Positions 43,212 to 53,650 are shown, numbered from the stretch's first letter. The stretch: DNA of 64,000 nt from Myxococcales bacterium (GCA_020633325.1 JACKDX010000001.1:62001-126000); one strand, 5' to 3'. The notes: generated by a model from the letters alone, not told the origin. Numbers and translations are program-made.

Positions 43212-45729
43212 ATGCGGAGCTCATTATTGTCTTCGAGTATGTTGTGGATGGCGCTCACCGTAGTGGGGTGCAGCGCGGAGCTGGAGCCCGGCAGATTTAG
43301 CGACATTGCGGGCAGGACCGCAGCCGTCTTAGGCCAAGATCTTAACATCACAAGCAATACCACACTGCACGGGGTGCAGGATTGGGACAACATCACCGTA
43401 TCCAATAACGCGATCCTGACAGTCACCGACTATGACGGTACTCTAGGAACTACCACTGGCACCCTCACTTTGAGGGCGCGTGAGTCGATTACGATCGCCG
43501 CTGGTTCTAGCATTGTCGCCACGGGTGCTGGATTTCGAGGAGCCATGGTGCGAACCGCAAGCGGCGAAGGTCCTGGCGCCGGTGGTCCCGGTAATGCCGA
43601 TGCCGGTGGTGGCGGAGGTCATGGTGGTGCAGGCGATGGCGGTACCAATAATAATAACTGCGCTTCATCTACGGGCGCTCCAGGCGTTGCTTACGGCAGC
43701 AGCGCGATCAGCGAATGTCACCAAGGGATCCGGTGGTGGATCAGGCCATCACTCCAATTTCGGAGCGGGCGGCAACGGCGGCGGTGCCATTGTGATCAGC
43801 GCACCTAGTGTGACAATTGCGGGCGACGTGATTGCAAACGGGACTGCGGGCGTCGGCGGGAGCGCCAACGATTCTGGAGGCGGCGGTGCAGGTGGCTCTG
43901 TGACTATTGTTGCTGATTCGCTGACTTGCTCGGGATTATTAAGAATCCTCGGTGGGGCGGGGGGCTCCAACGTATCCGGTGGCATTCATGACGACGGAGG
44001 CGGGGGAGGAGGCGGCTGGCTCAAGGTAAGTGCCCCCAGCGTGGACACTTGTGTCACCACACCAGCCACTGTAGCAACAGGCGGCGCCTCGGGCGCCTGT
44101 GCGGGTCAAAAGGGTGCCGACGGGCAGAGTGCTATCACAACCAGCGGGTTGGCAGATTACTGTGGCAATGGGACCGTCGAGGCCTGGGAAGGCTGTGATC
44201 ACGGCGGAACACCCACAGCAGATTGCGACAGCGAATGTTTGATTATTACCGACAGCGCAACGTCGTGTTCCTTTGATTCGCAATGTGCGTCCGATATGTG
44301 CAGCGGCGATCAACTCACGCCCGGGGTTTGCACTTCGTGTGAAGACACGGCACCCGACGGTGGCCAAGATAGCGGATGCGATCCCAGCACTCCGATTTGT
44401 GATGAGTCTTCCACGCCGGTCTGTGTCGCGTGTCTCGACGATGCCTCCCAATCGACTACAGACACCGGTTGTGCTGATCCCGATAAGTATTGTGATGGGA
44501 GTGGGACGCCCGTCTGTGTCTTAGGATGTGCGGATAGTGCAGCCGGTACCGGTACAGACCAAGATTGTACCGATCCCAACCGCCACTGCGATGAAAGCGG
44601 ATCAAACCCGGTGTGCGTCGCACCGGCATGTGTGGATGATGAAACAGGAGACACAGCGGATACCGCGTGTACGGTGGATCCTAAGTTCTATTGTGATCAG
44701 AGTCCGGTAGTCTCCAAGCCGGTCTGCGTGGACGGTTGCGAGAACGACGAGGTGGGCACAGGGGGCTTGGATTCCGGATGCACACAATCTGGCGGCTCTA
44801 CCTTTGCAAACGCTTGCGATACGGACAGTGCCAACAGCAATCCGGTTTGTGTAGACTGTACGGAAACCGCTGACTGCGACGGTGACGACTTTTGCAATGT
44901 GTCGACCAAGAGTTGCGCCGAGGGCTGCGCCGGTGATCCGGATTGTACAGACACGCCTGCTACGCCAGTATGTGACTTAGATCAGGGCTTGTGTGTGGCG
45001 TGTCTGGATAACGACGATTGCATCGACACCCCTTCGACGCCCTTGTGTGTCAACACGGTATGCGTAGCCGACGACGACGAGGATGGTGTGCCAGACGATA
45101 CCGAATGTCCTGGTGGTAACAACTGCCCGGATAGTGACGGCGACGGTACGCCTGATAATGAAGACACCGACTCGGATAACGACGGCGAAGACGACGGGGT
45201 TGAGTGTGGCAACCCTAGCTCGGGCTGCACGGATACGGACAGCGATGGCTTGCCCGATTACATTGAATCCGACGACATCGACACCGATGGTGATGGAGAT
45301 ATCGATGAGAACGATGGAACCTCCACCTCGGACGAGTGCCCCGGCGGGATTCCTTGTGCGGATGCAGACGGTGATGGAATTGCAGATTACTTGGATGCAG
45401 CCAGCAATGGCCCCGGTGCAGGCGATTCGGACGGCGATGGATTAGCAGACGATGTCGAGTGCCCCGACGGTTTTCCCTGTCCCGACGCGGACGGGGATGG
45501 CATCCCTGACTACTTCGAAGCTCGGGACATTCCGGACGCCGGACCGGATGCAGGGTCGCCTGATGCGGGAGTGCCTGATAGCGGTAGCGATGCAGGTATC
45601 GGAACAGGGAGATCAGGCGTTGCTGGGGGCGCCGGCTGCACCGTTCAGGGCACGCATCCAAACAGCGCCATGGTATGGTTACTGATGCTGGTCGCACTGC
45701 TGGTTCGTCGTCGAAAGGCCAGCGTCTAA
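43212..45729 (+). CDS. MYXO-CTERM surface protein with Ca-binding repeats, one frameshift
   Basis: The start has GAGGAG upstream and MRSSLLSSSMLWMALTVVGC, a lipoprotein-type signal. A Gly/Thr-rich beta-region leads to Gly-rich GGGGHGGAGDGG, where the frame changes: one extra T near 43716 turns S-E-V-T-K into S-E-C-H. With it removed, 838 codons continue: Gly-rich sheet repeats, a run of Cys-rich eight- to twelve-Cys units (for example DSATSCSFDSQCASDMCS), and thrombospondin-3-like DTDGDGDIDEND blocks, ending GGAGC-hydrophobic-LVRRRKASV, a MYXO-CTERM sorting tail cleaved by myxosortase. Long Ca-binding repeats suggest a surface adhesin. The frameshift may be real or a sequencing error. Confidence 0.82.
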
Positions 45730-45887
45730 GCTTTCGTGTGCCTAGCCGTGTGTACGTCGTTCAACTGCAGTTTGCATCCGACCGCCTCGTATTGGTCTAA
45801 GGCTCGCGTTTGTAATCTAATGGTGAACCTGATTTAATGAGTGTACCTGTTCTTGCTACTTGGAAGGGCCTCGGCGACAATGCTTCC

Positions 45888-46460
45888 ATGCTTTCGAGGT
45901 TGGCCATCTTGCTGGCTGTATTCTATGCAGGGTGCAATGGAACGGCCTCTGAATCGGATAGCGGGATACCAGATGCGGGTTTGCCCGCAGCGTCGGCTGT
46001 CGACATCTTGTTTGTGGTGGATGACTCTCGGTCCATGAGTGGGGCACAAAACGTCCTCGCCCGGGATTTTGAGAGCCTGATACAGCGCTTGGTCGGTAAT
46101 GAGAGCATTCCGACCATTGATCTGCATTTCGGGGTCGTGACCACCAACTTAGGTGTGGGCGGATTGGAGGTAAGCGATCCTGTATGTAATGCCAATCGCA
46201 CACAGGGAGTTGATCTCGCGTTGGGCGACGACGGCATCCTGCAGACCAAAGGCCAAGTCAATACTGATTGTGCAGAGTCCTATCCGGCTTTTCTGAGTTT
46301 TGTGTGTGAGAATGGTGATTGCGCGGTCGATGCCACAGCAGAAGCAAGAAGTGCACTTGCGGCGGACTTTGCATGTGTGGTCCAGATGGGCATTAGTGAG
46401 AGTTGTGGAATGATCCAACCGCTGGAGGCTACGCTATCCAATGGATACTATCAAACCTAG
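45888..46460 (+). pseudogene. vWA lipoprotein gene, 3' truncated
   Basis: ATG at 45888 gives MLSRLAILLAVFYAGC, a lipobox FYAGC with Cys16. A vWA start with MIDAS-like VDILFVVDDSRSMSG follows, then IDLHFGVVTTNLGVGG, and ACVVQMGISESCG, the pattern of myxobacterial vWA lipoproteins. In the family this Cys pair is followed by QPLEATLKAL, but here the frame stops at 46460 after NGYYQT. The second DXD glycosyltransferase starts three bases later. About the last half of the protein is missing. Confidence 0.72.
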
Positions 46461-46462
46461 CG

Positions 46463-47485
46463 ATGGCGGGCGATGTCCCCAGTATTCCACCCCGGTTGCA
46501 CTTCGTTTGGATCGGATCCAAACTGGAATGGGTGCATGTGTGGGCCATGAAGTCAGCGGCCATGCATAGTCAATGCGAAGAGATCATTTTACACCACGTT
46601 GATCCTCTCCATTACGACGCACCGCTTGCGGCACTACTAAACACCCCCCGTGTTAAACTCAAACAAGTAAACCCTAGAATACTTTTGACGGACGTTGGGC
46701 GCGCACTTCATATTGGAACTAAGCTCAGTGAAGCTTACGAGAACGTCTCAAGCCCAGTCGCGCTTTCGAACATCCTGCGAGCAGCCGTGCTTTATGCACA
46801 AGGAGGCGTGTACCTCGACTTAGATACGATTACCGTAAAAAGCCTGCGGCCACTTTTGGCAGTCCCTGAGTTTGTCGGACATGAATTTACTGCTTGGCCT
46901 CACTATGTATATCAGTCATTGCCGCTTCGGTGTAAATCGGTTGCATTGAGTGGCGTCCGAGATCTGTTGCGCCGTTTGCCGAAAGGCCACTTGGTGTTTC
47001 GCCGAATTTCGGGCCACTATTACCTCGCAGTCAACAATGCGATCCTAGGCAGCGCATCCGGTGGGGTATTGATCGCTCACTATTTGAAGGCCATGGCAGC
47101 GATTCCTACGACACAGGTGCAGCTACGATATGTATTCGGAACGCATCTGCTTCAGAAGATAGTAGAAGGCTTCGATCAAACCAGCCTAACGATCCATCCG
47201 CCTGATGTGTTTTATCTGATGCCTCCAGAAATCTCAGAGCATTGGTTTCGGCATCAGTCACATGTCGATTTGGACAAAGTGTTGCAACCCGATACCCGTA
47301 TCGTTCATTGGTATGCCTCGATACGAACGAAACATCTCGTGCCCCAGTTGACGCCTGATTATATTGACAATCATCAGCAGACCCAGCTTTTCAGCGCTCT
47401 TGTCCGGCAATACGCCCAAACCGATACCTGCTTACCTCAGCATCAAAATCAGCCCGCCTCGCGCCCGGATCGCGATGCCGTCTAG
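46463..47485 (+). CDS. DXD glycosyltransferase (GT32-like), copy 2
   Basis: ATG at 46463 (MAGDVPSIPPRLHFVWIG) is preferred; the longer frame to 46403 overlaps the truncated vWA gene. The order of motifs matches copy 1 at 30794: FVWIGSKLEWVHVWAMKSAA, ALSNILRAAVLYAQGGVYLD with DLD, NNAILGSA, HWFRHQSHV and DTRIVHWYASIRTKH. The C-terminus is longer by about 30 residues. Catalytic Asp pair is kept, so it should be active. It has no own promoter visible and may depend on the truncated vWA gene's transcription. Confidence 0.82.
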   Translation: MAGDVPSIPPRLHFVWIGSKLEWVHVWAMKSAAMHSQCEEIILHHVDPLHYDAPLAALLNTPRVKLKQVNPRILLTDVGRALHIGTKLSEAYENVSSPVALSNILRAAVLYAQGGVYLDLDTITVKSLRPLLAVPEFVGHEFTAWPHYVYQSLPLRCKSVALSGVRDLLRRLPKGHLVFRRISGHYYLAVNNAILGSASGGVLIAHYLKAMAAIPTTQVQLRYVFGTHLLQKIVEGFDQTSLTIHPPDVFYLMPPEISEHWFRHQSHVDLDKVLQPDTRIVHWYASIRTKHLVPQLTPDYIDNHQQTQLFSALVRQYAQTDTCLPQHQNQPASRPDRDAV

Positions 47486-47613
47486 ATTTTCAATAATTAC
47501 GCATAGATCTCCGTGAGTTACTATAAGTGAACTCGGACAAATACCGGGGAAATTCTTTACACTCCCCATCGCGTAAGCAACAGCTCAGACTGTAGGATCT
47601 AAGGATTCCAATT

Positions 47614-48612
47614 ATGGACCATCAAACCCTTATCGATTCATTAGTACGCCAAATGATGGTTGCCATCGCGCGTCTTGCGGCCGTCGGCGGCAGGCGAACT
47701 TCGGTGGCACACATTACCCGAAATATTTTTTTGGATCTGTCACGCGAGCTCAAGGCACACAACCTCAGCAACAAGATCATCGCCGATATGTTCGGGCTTA
47801 CCTTGCGTGCTTACCATGCCAAGATGAAAAGATTAGCCGAGATAGAGGGCGAGCGAGCGTCTTCACTATGGCAGTCTGCATTCGCTTTTATTTCGTCTCG
47901 TCTTACGGTGACCCGTGCTGAAATACTCCGGAAGTTCGGCCATTACGATGCGACTATGATTCAGGGCGCAATTAGTGACCTAGTTGAAAGTGGTCTAGTT
48001 TCTCGCAGTGGACGCGGTCCGGCGACGCTCTACCGATGCGTAGCAATGGTCCGAGACCTAGAAGGCACCGAATCTCATCAATCACTTGCCAATCTTGTCT
48101 GGATCGTGATTCGTCGGGTTGGACCCTGCAGTCGTGAGCAGTTGCATGAACTATTTCCAGCAATTAGCACGGACATACTGGGGAGTGCACTCGCCCAATT
48201 GGAGATAGATGGACGCGTACGCAAGGATGCGGAGCAGAATCTCTACGACAGTGAACTTTGCGTCATACAATCGGATGATCGCCTCGGATGGGAGGCGGCT
48301 ATTTTCGACCACTTTCAAGCTGTCTGTAATGTGATCTGCCACAGCGCTGAAGCTATGAGCACAAGCGCAGATCGGGATCCCTATGCGGGAGGCAGTACGT
48401 TCACGTTTGACCTAGACGAGAACCACCCGCTTCGCGATCCGATTCTAGGTTTGCTTGCTCGACTCCGCTCCGAATGCTCGGAGCTCCGCGAACGTGCAGA
48501 TGCTCACAACAAGCATCGGTCGGACCGACCTCAGCGACCGTTCCAAGTGCGATTCTATTTAGGTCAGAATGTAACCAGCGACGACCAGGAGGATGTTTTC
48601 AATGAAAATTAG
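47614..48612 (+). CDS. Putative multi-winged-helix regulator, copy 2
   Basis: 332 residues that align with copy 1 (40127) across the full length, with highest similarity in the N-terminus (LIDSLVRQMMVAIARLA), the HTH-like NKIIADMFGLTLRAYHAKM, and the C-terminus GGSTFTFDLDENHPLRDPIL. Two intermediate wHTH-like units (VTRAEILRKF, CSREQLHELF) are also kept. It is predicted to be a cytoplasmic DNA-binding protein. The lipoprotein gene starts inside its last codons (48602), so the two are coupled. As in copy 1, a lipoprotein gene is the partner, but here downstream instead of upstream. Confidence 0.6.
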   Translation: MDHQTLIDSLVRQMMVAIARLAAVGGRRTSVAHITRNIFLDLSRELKAHNLSNKIIADMFGLTLRAYHAKMKRLAEIEGERASSLWQSAFAFISSRLTVTRAEILRKFGHYDATMIQGAISDLVESGLVSRSGRGPATLYRCVAMVRDLEGTESHQSLANLVWIVIRRVGPCSREQLHELFPAISTDILGSALAQLEIDGRVRKDAEQNLYDSELCVIQSDDRLGWEAAIFDHFQAVCNVICHSAEAMSTSADRDPYAGGSTFTFDLDENHPLRDPILGLLARLRSECSELRERADAHNKHRSDRPQRPFQVRFYLGQNVTSDDQEDVFNEN

Positions 48613-49862
48613 TTTACTTAGATACTTATTAGGGCTTTCAAGTCTTGCACTCGTGGCCTGTGGTTCAGAAGACGTAATCGATGAAACGCACTTTATTCGC
48701 TCGGTGGGCATCGCTGACGCCACGGCATTAATTGCTGCAGATGCGGAAGGCGAAAGTGTTCTATACAAGGTCACCGCGCAAGGCTTCGTTCAGGAGGTAA
48801 GTTACTTTGACGAGAATGGGCGCACTCTCTCTATCATCAAGGCGCCAGAGGCCGTCATCAACGTCAATGATACCTATATTGCGATCCTATTCGATAACGT
48901 TCGCAGCCCTGAAGAAGCGTTGCTGGTACGAAAAGCCGATGGAGCGGCATTTTCCTTACTGACCCCGGGCGTTGAGGGCCTCAAAGACGGATATCCACAT
49001 TTCGCTTACGGGAAAAATCCCGACGAAGTTTTCATGGCGGATTCCCAAGGCAGTCTTTACTATGAAGGTACCGTGCATGCCCCTTTTGGAAGACGGAAAC
49101 GGCTTCAAGGGAACCGGCCAGATCTTAGGGGTCGATGTTAGTCAACCCGAGGCACTCACAGTAGAAACCCTGACCCAAGTATCTGAAGGCGTGTCCGATT
49201 GGGCCATCGGCGAGGATAAACTCTTGGTGTACTCCACATATATTCCGAGCAGTTCCCAGAAATTGTTCCGAGCGCGAAAGCCGAACAACGAACTTGTCTC
49301 GCTAAGTGACGTACAGAGAGTCTGGCGCGGATTCGATCAGGTTTTCATACAAAAATCTAATTGGGACATCGAACGGCTCAGTCTAGATGGTAGCAACCAT
49401 ATTGTTTCTACGTTCTATGACAACCAGCCGGACCTAAGTTTTTCCTGGTATGATGACCGCGTTTTTCGAAGTGTTGACCATCTTGTCTTAGTTACTGAAA
49501 ACCAGATCATTGAATTGGAGAATCCAGAAGGCCAACTCAAGACGATTGAATCCGGTTTAGATATTATTACTTTTGCGGTTGCATCGGAGAATGCCTATTA
49601 TCTGGCAGGCTTTGACGCCCAGTCGCGTGGAAATCTATTACGGTTAAATACCGCTGACGATACGATTGTTCCGCTCTTGGAACCTGGCACGTATGACATA
49701 GGCCATCTTGATGTTTCCGAGGAAAACATTGTTTGGTTCGAAGGTGTAAGACTACTGGACTCGTCCCGCGTGCTGGCTGAAATTTCGAATGACGGCATCG
49801 TGACCCTGATGGACGAGATACCCTTCGACGGCCAGGTCCGATGGCTCAAACGAATACGCTAG
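48602..49862 (+). CDS. Lipoprotein with beta-strand repeats, frameshifted
   Basis: GGAGG ten bases before the ATG at 48602 supports MKISLLRYLLGLSSLALVAC, a lipobox with Cys20. Then DVIDETHFIRSVGIADATAL and further short strands suggest a beta-propeller fold. The frame breaks in CCCCTTTT at 49080-49087; the product continues in another frame from LLEDGNGFKGTG to VRWLKRIR at 49862. With one base corrected it is about 420 residues. No family named. The start lies within the regulator gene (48602 is before its stop at 48612), so they form one operon. Confidence 0.6.
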
Positions 49863-49890
49863 TCGATTGACCAAACAACTAGTTTCCCCA

Positions 49891-49955
49891 CCCATTGTGT
49901 GACGGGCGGTGTGTACGAGGCCCGGAACGTATTCACCGCTGCCTGCTGATCAGCG
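49891..49955 (-). pseudogene. Detached 65-base fragment of 16S rRNA
   Basis: These bases match 52078-52144 of the intact 16S gene with about three differences and one missing base, covering the universally conserved 3' region around E. coli positions 1390-1450 (motif GTGTGACGGGCGGTGTGTAC). Flanking bases are unrelated. It is debris of a rearranged ribosomal locus, not a gene. Confidence 0.85.
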
Positions 49956-50254
49956 AGCTTGTACTTGAAAAAGCAGGTGGCGTGGAGCACACATCTTTAG
50001 GCAGAAGAGCAAGAATTTCCCATTGCGCTTCCATGAAGCTCTTACTGTTGCTGGATGAATTTCGCATGCGTGTGCGTCTCCTTCCATTACATAAGTGAGT
50101 TCGATCATCAATAATCGGATAAGCCACGCGCAAACATCAAAAATTACTTGTCATCAGCGCGATCAATTTCTTACTGGTGACCTATCACGCAGCAGAACTC
50201 ATACTAACATCGAACGCTCCACAGTTGTATAACGAGGAACTGTAACTGTAGATG
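49956..50254. other. Intergenic stretch without gene
   Basis: About 300 bases between the 16S fragment and the vapC stop. I see no reading frame with a recognisable product; the short plus frame overlapping vapC at 50252-50518 is a shadow. Confidence 0.4.
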
Positions 50255-50656
50255 CTAATGATCCAGGACCCGAAGCTCAGGGAAGTAGCTTTGATAAAAG
50301 CCGCGGTCTCTACTGAGCAAGGACGATGTCTGATATCGCGCGTGCGCGCCAATCAAAAAGTCGGGCAAAATACGCTCACGTTGGCCTCCAGCTTGGCGGT
50401 AGCGTTTCCAAGCTTGACCTGCTTGAAAACGTACCTGAGGCTGCATGGTATCTACACGAATGCTGACATCGTCGAGAAATGCATCAAGGCTTTCTTGCGT
50501 TTCAAAATTCGCAGATAGCTCAGCGTAGACGATTTCACAGATCGTAAGTTGTGCCGTGATTGCTAACCGCTCCAGCAGCGCCAAAGACGCGTCAACGAAT
50601 TGTGGATTTGGCCTAAGAATGTCCAAAAGGATATTTGTATCCACCGCAGCAATCAT
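50255..50656 (-). CDS. vapC: PIN-domain ribonuclease toxin VapC
   Basis: 133 residues with the PIN acidic residues: AVDTNILLD (Asp6), EIVYAELS near 42 (Glu) and LPDFLIGAHA (Asp near 99), and a final LLSRDRGFYQSYF. VapC toxins cleave tRNA or rRNA. Its ATG overlaps the last bases of vapB by four, so expression is coupled and the toxin would be made only with the antitoxin. Confidence 0.88.
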   Translation of the reverse strand: MIAAVDTNILLDILRPNPQFVDASLALLERLAITAQLTICEIVYAELSANFETQESLDAFLDDVSIRVDTMQPQVRFQAGQAWKRYRQAGGQRERILPDFLIGAHARYQTSSLLSRDRGFYQSYFPELRVLDH

Positions 50657-50880
50657 CGCCCACGAATGTCCTCAATAAAGGCGTCCACGTCCTCGGGTGT
50701 GTTTTTCAAAAAACCTACCCAACGTTCTAGAGGGCTAACGACTGGTGCAGCAAAAACCTTACGCCGGACCATCAACTGACCTTCCTGCTCTATAAACTCC
50801 ACTTCAGTTTGCGGCAATAGCCCATATTTATCGCGCAATTGTTTAGGAATTGTGATTTGTCCGCGCTCCCCTATTATCAT
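50653..50880 (-). CDS. vapB: VapB-type antitoxin with AbrB fold
   Basis: 75 residues. N-terminal swapped-hairpin AbrB/MazE domain: MIIGERGQITIPKQLRDKYG, then VEFIEQEGQLMVRRK. The C-terminal part (PEDVDAFIEDIRGR) should bind and block VapC. The ATG at 50880 sits right after a -10 box, and no Shine-Dalgarno precedes it. Confidence 0.88.
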   Translation of the reverse strand: MIIGERGQITIPKQLRDKYGLLPQTEVEFIEQEGQLMVRRKVFAAPVVSPLERWVGFLKNTPEDVDAFIEDIRGR

Positions 50881-50915
50881 ACTTACAGTATGAATTCATA
50901 TTATGGGTATGTCAA
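50878..50915 (-). promoter_or_regulatory. vapBC promoter and operator palindromes
   Basis: Minus strand: TTGACA (50915-50910), 17-base spacer and CATACT (50892-50887), then six bases to the vapB ATG at 50880, so the message would be leaderless. Two inverted repeats overlap the promoter: CATACT/AGTATG at 50878-50892 and the perfect palindrome ATGAATTCAT at 50890-50899, likely binding sites for VapB or VapBC autoregulation. Confidence 0.7.
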
Positions 50916-50994
50916 GAGTGGACTCCCCGAGGTGTAGGCAAAGGAGGACGATGCGGAAGCGCCGCGGCCCTATACGCTACGCATTCCATGCCTA

Positions 50995-51248
50995 TTAGTG
51001 CGCGATCGAGGAACCGCCATCATTGCGACGACACAGGCCACTCCTACAAATATAAGTAGCCTGTTGCTCGCAGCCTCTGACGCCGTATGTATAAGAGTCG
51101 ATTCGTGTCACTTGAAGTTGCTTGGCAGGACAATTCAAATCAAAGGATGCCCGTTTGACTGCTGGAAGTTGTTCGCTCGTATTCCGATGTTGAGCGCAGC
51201 CGCAGGCAATGCCGCATAAGCAACACTCAACCACAAGAATCTTTTCAT
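50995..51248 (-). pseudogene. Small lipoprotein gene with a frameshift
   Basis: ATG at 51248 opens MKRFLWLSVAYAALPAA, a lipoprotein signal, but the following Cys lies in the next frame (CAQHRNTSEQLP), so one base is off near 51193-51202. The rest reads ASFDLNCPAKQLQVTRID, TYGVRGCEQQATYICRSG, CRRND, ending at 50995. This pattern is typical of small Cys-rich myxobacterial lipoproteins. It lies 20 bases after the RRM gene on the same strand. Sequencing error is possible. Confidence 0.6.
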
Positions 51249-51268
51249 CGGTAGAGTAAGCAACCGGG

Positions 51269-51766
51269 CTACCAGCTACTGCCGCCGCCGGAGTCGTCGC
51301 GGTCGTAGCCCCCACGGCCACGGCCGCCTCCGCCACCACCGCCGCCGGGTCCACCGCGACGTGAGCCCTTGCGGCCACCTGCACCGCCACCACCACCGCC
51401 GCCACGACGACCGCGATCACCGCCACCGCCGCCACGGCCTCCAAAATCCGGGGGTGGAGCATCGTAGCCACCACCGCCACCTGAACGGAAGCCGCCGCCG
51501 CCGGGACCTCGCCGGGGGGCACGCTCCTGGGCTTCGCTGACGGAAATGGTCCTACCGTCGAGTTCTTGGCCGTCCATGCCCTCAATGGCCTTCTGAGCCG
51601 ATTCGTCTTCAGCAAACGTGACAAACCCAAAACCGCGGGAACGGCCTGAGTGACGATCGGTCACCACGACGGCTTCGTCCACCTCGCCGTACGCCTGAAA
51701 TGCACCCTTAAGCGCTTCGGAATCGGTACCCCACGCTAGGCTCCCTACAAATAACTTTTTGCTCAT
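51269..51766 (-). CDS. RRM RNA-binding protein, glycine-rich, intact copy
   Basis: A single RRM: MSKKLFVGSLAWGTDSEALK (RNP2 LFVGSL) and RSRGFGFVTFAEDESAQKA (RNP1 RGFGFVTF), then an Arg/Gly-rich tail with GGGG and YD repeats that often binds RNA with low specificity. 165 residues. Such proteins are frequently cold-induced RNA chaperones. AAGGA stands nine bases before the ATG and next to a hairpin (see 51767-51811). It follows the 16S gene on the same strand, before which there is no tRNA or 23S. Confidence 0.9.
   Translation of the reverse strand: MSKKLFVGSLAWGTDSEALKGAFQAYGEVDEAVVVTDRHSGRSRGFGFVTFAEDESAQKAIEGMDGQELDGRTISVSEAQERAPRRGPGGGGFRSGGGGGYDAPPPDFGGRGGGGGDRGRRGGGGGGGAGGRKGSRRGGPGGGGGGGGRGRGGYDRDDSGGGSSW
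51296..51745 (-). repeat. Long direct repeat, copy 2 (RRM gene body)
   Basis: 450 bases matching 32516-32959 with one six-base insertion (an extra ACGGCC). Sequence identity continues right up to the first seven codons of the intact gene, where copy 1 breaks off. See the truncated copy for consequences. Confidence 0.85.
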
Positions 51767-51811
51767 ACCCGGTCTTCCTTATGGTTACTGTCCGAGAACA
51801 GCAGACCGGGT
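51767..51811 (-). promoter_or_regulatory. Hairpin in the RRM gene 5' leader
   Basis: A perfect nine-base inverted repeat, ACCCGGTCT (51811-51803 on the minus strand) and AGACCGGGT (51775-51767), separated by 27 bases, ends directly at the ATG. The ribosome-binding site AAGGA is the last part of the loop. It may mask the start region and open on cooling or on RNA-binding protein action; this is a prediction. Confidence 0.5.
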
Positions 51812-51853
51812 TCCCTTTGAACGCTCAGCACCGTTGTTCCTCTGCCTCGCCGT

Positions 51854-51891
51854 TGCTTGGCCTCTGAACACTGAACCGGAAGCTACCTATA
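51854..51891 (-). repeat. 3' arm of the 16S rRNA processing stem
   Basis: The plus strand here (TGCTTGGCCTCTGAACACTG and on) is nearly the same as the minus strand of the leader region 53684-53651. In the minus-strand transcript the two are therefore complementary, over more than 30 bases with a few G-U or mismatched positions, and flank the 16S gene. This is the long stem cut by RNase III in precursor rRNA. Confidence 0.7.
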
Positions 51892-51942
51892 CATAAACGG
51901 GTAGACCAAGGACTACTGAATGGTGTTTCCACCTTCAGATAG

Positions 51943-53510
<1,568 letters not shown>

Positions 53511-53650
53511 AAAACTGTGAGCTGTCCGTGATGGTCTGACCGGCTTGGGCAAACCATCTTGGCTCTATTATTGTATAAACCCTTTGGCAACTTGCGTTGC
53601 TTAGGGACCCGTTTACGCATTGTCAGAGCAGCCAAAAATGACTGCTCTAG

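Noticed and set aside
44697..45697. Minus-strand Ser/Arg-rich frames in the Ca-binding repeats
   Set aside because: They are shadows of the repetitive Asp/Gly codons of the MYXO-CTERM gene.
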